Shown here in pieces: positions 8,684-18,700 of a stretch of DNA of 30,000 nt (positions are counted from its first letter, which is position 1; the number at the start of each line of letters is the position of its first letter). The position numbers and the translations under genes are program-made. Source of the stretch: Mesostigma viride (Eukaryota > Streptophyta > Mesostigmatophyceae > Mesostigmatales > Mesostigmataceae); assembly GCA_009746045.1 (NCBI GenBank), contig RPFO01000104.1, forward strand, positions 1,397,155 through 1,427,154, in the 5' to 3' direction. The notes below the pieces were generated by a model. It worked only from the letters and a program-made list of their open reading frames with translations, was not told where the DNA came from and did no database searches.

Positions 8684-10673
8684 TTACCAGGGGATGGGGC
8701 GGAACTCCTCCTCACCCTTGGACGGGTCACGCAGGGTGGTCTGCGCCTGGGCAATCAGGCCCCACAGGTTGATGGCAACGGTGGCCACGAAGAACAGGGG
8801 CGCATACTCAGTGCTGAACACGTTGTTCTGCTGGGGGTTCTCCAGGTGGTTCAGGAGACCCTCCACTGGGCCCATGCCGTTGACGAAGTACTGGGCAACG
8901 AAGCCGACGAAGGCGAACATGGCCAGGCGGCCGTTCTTGATCTCCTTCAGGCGCATGTCTGGGCTGTCCATGCCCATGATGTCCAGGAAGCCGGGCTGCA
9001 GGGGACAAAAGGGGGCAGGGTTTCGTGGGCAGGGCATCGTGAGTAGCGGCTCCAAAGACGCAAGAAGCCCCACGCAGAACGCGCCTCATGACACCCCCCT
9101 TAGAGACGTGGATTGGCCATACACTGTGAGCCAGCAACAAAGCCAATCAACTGACTATCAACAGATCTTGCTCCCTGTTCCCCCCCCCCACACCACACAC
9201 ACACAAAATAAAATTAACTGGCACCCGGCACAGGCGAAAGTATCTTGTGTGGCACCCGGCACAGGCGAAAGTATCTTGTGTGGCACCCTCACCTTGCCGG
9301 TCTTCTTCCAGGTGGAAATGCGGAAGCCCTCCACGGTGGCGAAGACAAAGATCTCGATGGCGATCAGGGTCTGCAGGTCAAAGGGGGACGACGCCTGGGC
9401 GACGGCACCGGCCTCATACCAGTCGGGCAGGTCCGAGATGCCGAACTGTGTCAGGGCATCGGTGAACAGCATGCCAGCAACACCTGGGAGAGCAGGATGA
9501 CGCATGAAAGTGGACAGGGGGATCAAAGAGGAGCATAAGGTCCAAGAGGGTCAGCGAGGGATATGCCGTCACCACGCAAAGCACATGACGCATGACCAGT
9601 AAGAAGGATTGGAAACAAGTCACGTCCTGGCCAAAACTGTTAGCACACAGGTATGACCAAGAGGCAGCCTAAGGAAGCGGCCAGCTCGGCAGGATACACC
9701 TTAACACACAGGTAACCGCTGCTGGGTGGCTACCAAGTGGTCCAACAGACAGCTGGAGTCTTGCTAACAGAAAAGGAAAACAGTGACTATAATCTCGTCG
9801 GCGATCCTGTCGCTGCTCGACGGGGATGTGTTGGGTGGGCCGGCATGGGGGGACCAAAGGACTATCATTCCGTATCACGACTATCATTCAGCAACTGGAA
9901 GCAGCAGGGAAGAGCTTTGTTAGAGCGATGCCCACAGTCTAGGGGATCGCTTCCAGTAACGATAGGCTGCATTGGCTACGAGCCAGGTCGAAGATCGTCT
10001 CCTCTCATAGGGGAACCTACCGATCATGGCCCAGCGGCCGTTCTCGATCTCGCCCTGCTGGTACCACTTCAGCAGCTCGGGGTTGCCGCCCATGCGCAGG
10101 GGGTCGTAGCCATAGTCACCCGCTGCAAGAAGTTTACAGAAACAGTTGTGACGACGAGAGTCAGACATGAACTATGACGATTTCTACGCAAGGTAGCCAT
10201 GCATCGTGATTCGGGAGATCGAAAAACAAAATATCTTATTATGATACAGTAACTGAAACAAGCATGAAACTTACGCATGGAGCCATCCAGGTACGCGGGG
10301 GGCTTGGCACCGGTGTACCTGCAATCAAACAAGGAGAGCGCGCAGGAGGCCCCCACATTAATAAAAACTTCAGGATTTTCTCAGTACTCTGCCAAGCGCA
10401 TACCGCTAGATAAAACCTTGTACGCCAGCACTCACGTGCTAACATCTAAGCCTCTTGTGTTTCATCCACATTGCCTGCTCATCGTCATCGAAACATCTAC
10501 GTATGCCCCCCCGGGCTGTTTGCTCACCACTTCTTGCCCAGGTCCGCGCGCACGACGGTGCTCACGGGCTTAGCGCCGGCGGGCTTGGCGCTGGCCTTCA
10601 CGGCCTGGCCGACGAAGGCCTTGCGCGCCAGGACAGCCACATTGCTGGCGGCGATGGAGGCAACGGCAGCCAT
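8684..10673 (-). CDS. Light-harvesting chlorophyll a/b-binding protein, LHCA type (5 exons)
   Basis: Exons are 10673-10528, 10318-10275, 10122-10021, 9483-9293 and 8995-8684. All borders are GT..AG, the phases agree, and the total is 795 nt (264 aa). Residues 1 to about 42 are Ala/Lys/Val-rich with no acidic residue, a chloroplast transit peptide. The mature protein has the three LHC thylakoid helices: first helix E88-IENGRWAM (Glu88, Asn91, Arg93), middle helix near 134-151 ([14 protein letters not shown]), third helix E179[17 protein letters not shown] (Glu179, Asn182, Arg184, Gln196). Glu88-Arg184 and Glu179-Arg93 would form the family's ligand salt bridges. Asn91 replaces the usual His at the Chl a603 site, as in red-shifted LHCA proteins, which supports a photosystem I antenna role (possibly LHCA2/4/9-like). 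A second hydrophobic stretch at 228-245 follows the usual C-terminus. The ATG at 10673 was chosen because it opens the transit peptide and faces the other LHC gene. Confidence 0.9.
9220..9281. repeat. 31-bp tandem duplication in an LHC intron
   Basis: Two adjacent identical copies, each beginning GGCACCCGGCACAGGCGAAA, occupy 9220-9250 and 9251-9281. They lie within intron 4 of the minus LHC gene, about 10 bp from its splice donor at 9292-9291. A short CA run (9190-9206) precedes them. Confidence 0.9.
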
Positions 10674-10988
10674 GGATAATTGAGGGTTGAGGTGGGGTGC
10701 AATGTGGTTGAGTGGTGTGAGACCCGCCTTGGACGCTGGCCCGGCCCTGTCCAAATCTACACGCGCCCTCGCCCCTCGCGCGATCTGCGGATAAGGGCCA
10801 TGTCGCGCTGAAGCTTCTCATTGGCTGGCGCGGCCCTACATCGGTTTCTCGGCACCAGCGCACAGGTACGCGACGCACCTCGCCCGCTTGCGCGCACGTA
10901 AAGAAGGGGAGAAGTCTGACCGCCCGACCAGGTTCGTGCTAGGCATCCACCTCCCCCCCACTACACTCAACCGTCAACCTCAATCAAA
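10674..10988. promoter_or_regulatory. Shared bidirectional LHC promoter
   Basis: Only 315 bp separate the two LHC start codons, so both promoters and 5' UTRs must fit here. The sequence shows an I-box core GATAAG at 10790-10795 (+) and an inverted CCAAT box (ATTGG, 10820-10824). In plants, GATA/I-box and CCAAT motifs are common in light-regulated LHC promoters; their role here is inference. No TATA box is obvious in either direction. A pyrimidine/A-rich leader (10950-10988) precedes the plus-strand ATG. Confidence 0.6.
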
Positions 10989-12726
10989 ATGGCTGCCGCC
11001 ACCGTTGCCATGGCCGGCGTGAGCGCTGCTCCGCTGCTGAAGGCCTCCTTCGGCGTCAAGAAGGCCACCGCCGCGCGCGACGTGACCGTCCGCGCCGCGG
11101 ACCGCACCCTGTGGTGCGTGAACACGCTCGCGAGGGGAGAGCGCATTGTTATGGGTTCGCGAGGCAGGATAGCGGGACTGTAAGATCGGTAGCGTGGGGG
11201 ACATTTTGGGCGTAGGTGACGGTAGTCTCGTGATTACAACGCCTGTTATATCTTAAGCTCAGTGTGCTACTTACCAAAATGCTTGTCCCAGGAGCGATGA
11301 AGTTCCACCGTGACAGTTTGGAACGTCCACGTCGCGCCCAAGGCAAATGCATGTTCGTTCCCAATGATTATATCAACCATTGTTGCGTGCGCGATGGTGT
11401 TCCACAGGTTGCCGAACACCGTCCCTCCTGCCCACCTCAACGGCACCCTGCCCGGCGATTACGGCTATGACCCCATCGGCCTGGCCACCGACCCCGACCG
11501 CCTCGCCTGGTTCGTTGAGGCCGAGAGGACCAACGGACGCTGGGCCATGGCCGGCGTTGCGGGCATCCTCTTCACCGATGCTCTGCACATCGGCAGCGCC
11601 CCCTGGTTCAGCATTGGTGCCGAGTTGGAGAGCCCGATCCCCCTGTGGGGCCTTGCCACCATTGAGTTCGTTATCTTCGGCTTCCTGGAGATGAAGCGCC
11701 TTGAGGGCTGGAAGAAGACTGGCCAGGTGAGCATTGAACATGCCTATGTCAAGAATGCCGACTTGGCCACAAACTTGGGTCGAGTGAAAGTCCTTGGTCT
11801 GGTCGCCCTTGCTCGATCCCTGGCCGTCTTGGCGGGGCCATACGATCTTATATGTGGGTATCTCACCATTATCTAAATGTAAGACTTAGTTTTTTGTTTT
11901 GGAAAACCAAGTCTTGTCGTCTCAGGCTTGTCTGTAATTACTTGGCAGCAAGTGTGTGTCCGGATTCTTATGTGCCAAAGCTTACCCCTGGTCCTGCTGC
12001 CTGTTTATAGTACAGTCATTCACGCCTCAAGTTGGGTTCGTTGGATAACTGGGGGTCCATCCAACTGAAGGCGTGAATGGTTGTACTAATTTCAACTCAC
12101 GATGTGGAAATACCAGGCAATCCAACTCTTAATCTGTGAACCCAGCTTAAATCGTGAATGACTGTAGTATGGGGTTAATTGTTGGGTTTTGTAGTTACGA
12201 CGCTGTTTCATATCAATAGCAGCATCATGGCATGGAAGGCAAATGGAATCCCCCGCCCCCCATTCTTGTGATTCATGCTACCGTGCTAACGAAAAGAAAA
12301 TCAAAGTCCCTGTGGAGAACAAAGCTGCAATCGTCTTGGTGTGTCCCAGTATTGGGTGTGCATATGTTCTATCTTTTGCACTTGCCATTGCTAAGAACAC
12401 GTACCTGGGGGGATGCTCTGCGTGCGTGCTTGTTGACGTCACCCTTGCGCTCGCTACTTGTATTTGTCCACGGTTGCTTGTGCGTCCTGCAGAATGGTCT
12501 CCTCAACTGGTTCCCTTTTGACCCCCTCGGCATGAACAGCAAGGAGATGATGGTCAAGGAGGTCAAGAATGGCCGCCTTGCCATGTTCGCGTGGTGCGGC
12601 TTCATGGTCCAGGCCCTGGTCACCCGTGAGGGCCCAGTCACCAACCTGGAGAAGCACATTGCTGATCCCTTCAACAACAACTTCATCACCTCCATTGCCA
12701 ACCTGCCCAACGTGGTTGGCAAGTAA
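10989..12726 (+). CDS. Light-harvesting chlorophyll a/b-binding protein, LHCA type (3 exons)
   Basis: Exons are 10989-11113, 11408-11726 and 12493-12726 (TAA). The total is 678 nt (225 aa), with GT..AG borders and consistent phases. Residues 1 to about 36 are an Ala/Lys/Val transit peptide. The mature protein starts near [20 protein letters not shown]. Helix motifs: E81-RTNGRWAM (Glu81, Asn84, Arg86), middle helix 121-138 ([17 protein letters not shown]), third helix E171[11 protein letters not shown] (Glu171, Asn174, Arg176, Gln188). The linker has the usual FPFDPLGM (155-162). Asn84 replaces His at the Chl a603 ligand, as in the divergent partner. Introns 1 and 2 sit at the same codons and phases as introns 1 and 4 of the partner (TG|G Trp; after KTGQ/KTGK), so the two genes share ancestry. 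The short form ending PNVVGK might be LHCA9-like; this rests on memory only. Confidence 0.9.
11881..11915. repeat. Hairpin in intron 2 of the plus LHC gene
   Basis: AAGACTTAGTTTT (11881-11893) pairs with AAAACCAAGTCTT (11903-11915), 12 of 13 positions, around a 9-nt loop. It is rich in T and A, unlike the flanking intron. It is not part of the MITE that follows. Confidence 0.6.
12011..12166. mobile_element. Mariner-like MITE in an LHC intron
   Basis: The element runs 12013-12164 (152 bp), flanked by TA on both sides (12011-12012 and 12165-12166). Its ends are perfect inverted repeats, CAGTCATTCACG and CGTGAATGACTG. The left end also pairs with an internal copy at 12061-12087 (CCAACTGAAGGCGTGAATGG), giving a long hairpin. 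TA duplication plus CAGT termini is typical of Tc1/mariner-superfamily MITEs. There is no coding capacity. Confidence 0.75.
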
Positions 12727-13360
12727 ACTGGTAACCTGTGCCAGTTCATTCGGGGGCGCCTTTTGTGCATACTCAATGTTTATTTTAAAACATTTTTAAA
12801 GAAACATTTGAAAAAGCTGGCTGTGCATGCCTGGGTGTCATTTGGAATGAAGTACTCAGAGTGTGTGTGCACAATGTAGTCGGTGACAACCATGCTGCAG
12901 CCACCTTGCATTTGGTATAATGAAGAGTGTCTGAGTGGCTGCATCAGGAAGCCGCACAGCATTGAACCAACAAATACCTAGTCTCGCTTAAAATACCTGT
13001 CAAGTCATGGCGTATCATCAGTCATGGAGACTTGTGCCGAGTGGAATGTTTCTTGGATCCATTGTAATGCATGCTGTCATGTCTTTTGCTCAAGTCGCAG
13101 TGCCCCAGTTGCCATGAACGCTGTCACTTCTTCCTGCAGATAGGCCGGTGATGGTATTTACAGTGTTTCACGCTTTGCACAACTCGGGGCACGGCCTCAT
13201 TTTCACTGTCTCCATAATTATATTCCTAGTTGTCTCCAAGTGATAATATATGCTGGTCCAAGACAGCCACGTGGTCTCCACAGCTTCTTCCTTCCCGGGA
13301 TCTCCCGATTAAGAATTTCTAGTACATAAACTAAGGCACCGTATGCCTGCTGGAACGTCA
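12727..13360 (+). other. 3' UTR and downstream region of the plus LHC gene
   Basis: No gene is seen here. A TGTAA motif at 13063-13067 is the first after the stop, which would give a 3' UTR of about 340 nt, in the normal range for green algae. The rest is AT-rich spacer up to the tail of LINE fragment F. Confidence 0.45.
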
Positions 13361-13627
13361 TTAAATTAAATTATAACATGACTCCGTTGGGAGATCATGT
13401 AGCACATATTCCTTGCTGGATGGGTTGAGGTGGGCGAAGCCGCGTAATCGAACTAAGCAATGTAGTCTAGAAAATCCTAACTACACTACTCAGCAAAACA
13501 CCCCTTCCGCTTGGGGGGAGGGGGCTTGCCCACATGCAGGGGCTGGCGTGTGAGCCTGGACGATTGTTTTTCTGCCACCTCTTCTTGTTCGGCATAGCAG
13601 TCCAAAGAAGAGAGAGGGAGTGAATGA
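13361..13627 (-). mobile_element. LINE fragment F (5'-truncated) with 3' hairpin and tail
   Basis: On the minus strand, about 35 bp at 13625-13591 (encoding FTPSLFFGLLCRT) are nearly identical to element C ORF1 at 20702-20668. A short open stretch ending AEGVFC* follows, then a 3' UTR with GTAGTGTAG and TTAGTTCGATTACGC. The terminal hairpin is at 13399-13377 (CATGATCTCCCAACGGAGTC) and the AT tail of AATTT repeats at 13376-13361. ORF1 is joined directly to its last codons, so this copy is internally deleted. No duplication was found. Confidence 0.6.
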
Positions 13628-13744
13628 ATTAATTAGAAACAGAACTCCTGAACAAGTCTCGAGTGGACACGTGTGTAGTACTCCTACACACACAGATCTC
13701 GAATGATTTATCTAGTGCAAAATCCGAATGGCTTGCATCACTCC

Positions 13745-13948
13745 CCGGAAAGGAGAACTTTTGCGATTGGACTGTAGGTGTCAGCTGGCGATGCCTTAGG
13801 ATCCGAGGAGACGTACGTCCTACAGTCAGCAAAAGTTGGTGCGAGAGGTCCCCAGTTCGATTCCGGCCTGGATTCATTTGCAGATCGCGTTTTCCGCGGA
13901 CCGGCACTGAACGCAAATGGTTTTCACCTTTGCGGCGTGCCAAATCAG
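13745..13948 (+). mobile_element. tRNA-like SINE candidate
   Basis: A perfect polymerase III B-box, GTTCGATTCC (13855-13864), follows an A-box-like GTGTCAGCTGG (13778-13788). Between them ACTGTAGG (13771-13778) pairs with CCTACAGT (13819-13826), and AACTTTTGC pairs with GCAAAAGTT outside that. The 3' end (13899-13948) recurs as the retroposed 50-bp fragment near 8079, which supports mobility. The T-arm is degenerate, so this is not a working tRNA. The 5' limit is a guess. Confidence 0.5.
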
Positions 13949-13952
13949 AAAA

Positions 13953-13999
13953 TAACTCCGTTGGGAGTAAATGTAGCACATATCATATATGTAGAGAAG
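13953..13999 (-). mobile_element. Probable 3' end of element C, cut off by element 2
   Basis: The minus strand reads CTTCTCTAC, then TATGTGCTACAT, then ACTCCCAACGGAGTTAT (13969-13953), closely matching the end of element A. Element C itself (19338-20710) lacks this hairpin and stops at ...GCCCCTTTTCTAC. GTAGAGAAG (13991-13999) and GTAGAAAAG (19338-19346) match at 8 of 9 positions and would be the target-site duplication of element 2, inserted between the two parts. Confidence 0.55.
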
Positions 14000-14020
14000 T
14001 ATCACAACGAGTTTACGGTG

Positions 14021-14159
14021 TGACGAGCTATTAAAAAATTAAATTAAATTATAACATGCCTCCGTGGGGAGGTCATGTAGCACATATTTCATGATGGATG
14101 GGATGGAGGAAGCCGCGGGATCGAACTATCCTAACTCTATCTAGAAAATGACGAGCTAT
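14021..14159 (-). mobile_element. 117-bp truncated LINE 3' end inserted in element 2's 5' UTR
   Basis: The insert 14032-14148 is bracketed by perfect 11-bp repeats TGACGAGCTAT (14021-14031 and 14149-14159). On the minus strand it reads AGTTCGATCCCGCGGCTTCC, then TATGTGCTACATG, the hairpin GACCTCCCCACGGAGGCATG and an (AATTT)n tail that abuts the repeat. It is a close relative of the 3' end of fragment F. The tail at the duplication is what target-primed reverse transcription gives. Confidence 0.8.
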
Positions 14160-14339
14160 GGATGCCGAGAATGCTCATAACTTTTACATCCGGGCATGAA
14201 ATTTGGTCAGGTAAATTGCAGTAGATGCGTCTTTTAATGACGAACACGATGATATAATTTTCAGCCGCCATCGCCCAAGATTTAGCGCAATATCATAAAA
14301 CGCAGCACAGGCAGGGTTCGTATTTTCCCGGAACCAGCT

Positions 14340-15684
14340 ATGGCAGAAACTCCGTCAACCGCCTCCCATACTCTCTCGGAGGGGGAGGCTTCAGCGCCCA
14401 ACACGATTACGCAACTAATTGCAGATGCGGAAACCATTGCGACGCAGCCCCCGGCCAGCGAGGCAGCCATTTCCGCCTCCTCCAAGCGGCTTTGCGTCAA
14501 CCCAGCCGACGAGATGGATCGCCAGATCCCTCCGCCATCGTCTTCTAAACCCAGCGAGGACACCCCCATTGACGACGCCACCGGCCGACGACGCTACCGA
14601 CGACGCTGAGTTCGACCCAGCATCCGGCTTCATGCCTGGCCAGGTTGTCGCCGAGCACCGGTTCTTTTCGCTTACCGCGGAGGAGGCGCAGGCTATCCTG
14701 CACCACCTGAAAGCCAACGACATTCCGATCTATTTTCCCACGTCTGGCGGGACCATTCCAGTGGAAGAGCTCGACGACATGGACGAGCCAGAGCTTCGAC
14801 TTTCTGTTTTCCTGAGCCACGCGCAGGCCCCTTGCCTCCGGGCACTCTTTGCCGCTTTCGAGGACGCCGAGCACGGCACCGCCAACACCCCCGATGCTTC
14901 CCCGGAAGCAGACCTGCACAAGCTCAATAAGAAAGTCGCAGACATGGCTGCCCAAATCGGCGCCTTGTCCACCGCTATCCGTCAAGACACTGCTGAGCTC
15001 CACTCCAGCATTGCCGAGGTCAAGGCCGCCTTGACCAGCCCGCCCCAGCCAGCCGCCCCCGCACCCACCAGCTACGCTAACATGGTGAAACAGACCGACA
15101 GTGCCAACCTGATGGAGGATGCCGCACGCAGGGGGGCTGCAGCCCACCGACAAGACTGCTGTCGAGGAGGACCTGCGCTCACGCAGTATAGTGGTCCGGT
15201 ATTTCCAGGTCGCGCAGCAGCCAGCCAACGGACCTGATGCTAGCGCAACGCCTGTATCACAGCCTCATCGTGGGCCGGCTGAATCTGGGCAACGAACGCA
15301 TCCGCATTGAGTCGGCAGCCTGGATGGCGGGCCAGCCTGGCCCCATCCGGGTGACCTTCGCGAATGTGGCCAGCAAGGTGAAGGTACTCCAGGCCCGCAA
15401 GCTCCTAGGCGGGAGAAACGCGCCGAGCCTCGACGACCTCCTCTCCCCGGCCCAGCTAGTCATCAAGAACGGTCTGCTGGGCAGCGACGTGGCGATCAAG
15501 GCCAGGGCATGAAGGCCAGAAGGTCTACGTCCGCCTCGTCCACGACACCCCCGTGCTCTTCATCAACGGCCAGCGCACGGATGTGCAGGCTCCTAACAAG
15601 CGGCACAAGTCGGGCCGTCCCAGGCCCGCCCCAGCTGTGTCATCATCGTCTACGCACGTCCTGGGTATGGATGGCGCCCGGTAA
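14340..15684 (+). pseudogene. Element 2 ORF1 protein (L1 ORF1p-like), frameshifted
   Basis: ATG at 14340; family stop TAA at 15682-15684. Frames change near 14580, 15120, 15235 and 15510. The N-terminal part is Ser/Pro/Ala-rich. A folded part follows (VVAEHRFFSLTAEEAQAILH, ELRLSVFLSHAQAPCLRALF). Then comes a helical stretch with heptad-like spacing (DLHKLNKKVADMAAQIGALS), probably a trimerising coiled coil. The C-terminal half matches the RRM/CTD of the other ORF1s: RSRSIVVRYFQ, PGPIRVTFANVASKVKVLQA, SLDDLLSPAQ, VLFINGQRTDV. It is much more diverged from A, B and C than those are from each other, so it is a separate family. The expected role is binding the LINE RNA. Confidence 0.65.
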
Positions 15685-15759
15685 GGGCACACCCTCGCGG
15701 CCTCGCGGTACAATAGGCTTTGGGCATAGCCTTTAATAAACAAGCCCCTTTCCATCCTC

Positions 15760-18700
15760 ATGTCGCACCGTGCGAGCATGATTAGGATGCAAGGTCGCCA
15801 GGCACGCCACGGTCAACCTTCCCGCCAATTTACCAGCCACACACGCCTCTTGGCCCGCCTTGAGCGGGATGAGGCCCTGTCGACACGCCGGCGACCCCAG
15901 CCAGGACGGAGACGACGCATATCCGCCCTGAAAGAAAGACTCCATGCGTTGACAAGCATTAACCCCAATCGCCACCCTCCCCCTCCCCCCCCACCCCCAC
16001 CCCCACCCCCACCTCCAGCACTACCCTTCTCCACCCCCACCCCCACCCCCACCCCCCCGCTAATAGGGCAACGGCCCATTCTTGGTATTGCAAGCTTTAA
16101 TGTGCGCACCCTCCCTGCAGATCCTTCTACGAGCGGCGGCACCCCAGCACGCCAACGCGTCGACGAGCTGATCGCCTGTGCGCGACAACAAGATCGCCGT
16201 CCTTGGGTCCAGGAGCACCGACGCACCGTTGACCCTCAGCACGGGGTCAACGGTTTGCTGGTCGACGACCTGCGTGCGGGCTGGCGGTTCCACTATGGTG
16301 GCGGCGACGCGCCGGGCCAAGGTGGTGTGGGCCTCTTGTGCTCGCCGGCAGCATCAGAGCAGCTCCAGTCCGCATCGTGCTGCGGTCCCCGCGTGTGCTA
16401 GTGGCCACTTTTTCGGCCACCGTGAGGGCCATTCACACCACACGCTAACCGTTATCGTGGGATATGCACCACATGCGGGTCGAGCTCAGGCGGAACGTGA
16501 GGCATTCTTCGACGCCCTCAAGGAGTAGGAGGCCAACATCCCAGCTCGGCACTTCGTGGTTATGCTGCTCGACGGCGCCAACGCCACGCTGCCAGTTGGC
16601 ACTGGGGGCGCTCAGTATTCCCCAACCAACACGACAGCCAACGGTAACACGCCTTTATTTGCGAATCTGCTGGCAGAATCTGCGCTGGTTGCATGCAATG
16701 CTTCTTTCGCACGCCCCGCTGAGCAGCTGGCCACCTTTTGGGGGCCGTCGGATCGGGTGGTGTGCCTTGACTATGTCTGCGTACGTCGGGCTCAGCGCCC
16801 CTCAGTTGTCGATGCTCGCGTCCTGCAAGATTCTGTCAGCACGGTGGAATCTGATCATCGTCTCGTGCTCGCTCGCATCAGATTGCGGTTGCACAGGGAT
16901 GATTTCCTGGCCGTTTTCGACGCCCGGGGCAGCCGACAGCAGTTACACGCCATTCCGCCGCCGGGTGATATTTCAGTGATCCTCCGTGGTGTCGCTGCCA
17001 AGTATCGCCTGGCTGCCCGCACCCTCCCCACCTTGCCTCCGCGCCGCCAGCTTGCTGTCCATCGTCACGCACCGACAGTGGTCGCCGCCAGGCAGATGCT
17101 CCGCCGCAACAGAGATCCGATCGCCAAACCTGGGCTGCAAGCAGCTCTGAGGGCCGCCTACGAGCAGGCTGAGAAGGCAGATGCTCAGCAGATGGTCAAG
17201 GACCTGCGCAGCTGCCAGCAGAAGCACGACGGCAAGGGGGCCTGGTTCTGGTACAAGCGCCTCGGGCACCCGGACGGCCTCGGCCGGCCCCACCGCCACG
17301 ACGTCCCCGGCGCCCCAGCCAAGCGGCTTCGTACCTGGGCCACGGCCACGGCCGAGGTCGTGGGGACAGCTGCGCCGCCCCCACCCCTGCTCCCAGCCGC
17401 CGCCGCCCGCCCGGCTGCCCTGGCCGGCCCCGCTGGGCCCCCGGCCCCGCCTAGGTCAGCGGCGGACTACCTAGTCCCCCGGCTGGTCGGCCCACTTGGC
17501 GACCCGTCTGACATGCCTCCTTTCACCTCTCGTGAGGTCACGGAGGCGGTCCAGCACCTGCGTTATGACGCAGCCACCGGCTCTGACGAGATTCCTGCCG
17601 CAGTTGTAAAACTTGCAGCCGAATTCGAGGACACAGGTGTTATGCTGCTCTTCCGGGACATCTGCAACCGCCTTCTGCTGTCGTCGCAACCACCTCCAGC
17701 GGCCTGGCAACAAAGTTTTCGCACGATGCTGTACAAGAACAAGGGGTCGCCTGCCGACCCCGGCAACTACAGAGGGGTGTGCATTCAAAGTGCCCCCCTC
17801 AAGCTTCTTATGCGGCTCATCCTGAACCGCCTGCGCACGGCCCTGGACGGTCACCTCAGCGAGACTCATGGCACGGCTTCCGTTCAGGTCGCAACACAGT
17901 ACAGGCGCTCTTCGCTACTCGCCGACTGGTGGAGGAACTGCAACGCCTTCAGCCTGGTGAGTCCCCTTTGCACCTTGTGCTGGTGGACTTCATCAAAGCC
18001 TTCGATTCGGTTTTCTGGCCTGCGCTTTGGGACATCCTCGAGTTGTTCCGGATCCCCCGCCCCCTGATTGCTGTCATCCGCAACCTGTATGAAGGGTCCA
18101 CCACTTTGGTGCGCACTTCTTACGGGACCACGCCCCCATGCCCTTTACAGAAGGGTGTGTGGCAGGGCTGCGTGCTGTCGCCCTATACCTGTTCATTATT
18201 GTTGTCGAATACGTAATGATTCAGGCGCGCAAGCGATTTGCCCGCATCGTGGGCAGGGAACCAGGAGTGCAGGTTGCTAACAAATTCTGGCATGGCGGTG
18301 CGGACACGGGAGATCAGGCTGGCAGACATCATCTACGAAGACGACACCACCCTCTTCGAGGACACTGGGCACGTGCAGACATGGCTTGACTGCCTGGCTC
18401 TCGAGGCCCGTGCAGTGGGGCTTGAGGTCAGCAAGAAGACAGAGGCCCTGGCGGTTGGGCTCACCAACTCACCGCCGCCCCTCTATCTCCTAGACGGCTC
18501 TCGAGTCCTGTATCGGGACTGCGTTAAGCTGCTGGGCAGCCTGCTCCCCAGCTGCGAGGTTGATGCGGACCATCGCATCTCCCTCGCCTGGCACGCTTTA
18601 CGCCAGTACCGGGCCCTGTGGCGCAAGCCCCTGGGCAAGATCGAGAAACAGGACCTGTTCAAGGTCCTCGTCCTTCCTGTTCTCACGTATGGGGCCGAGA

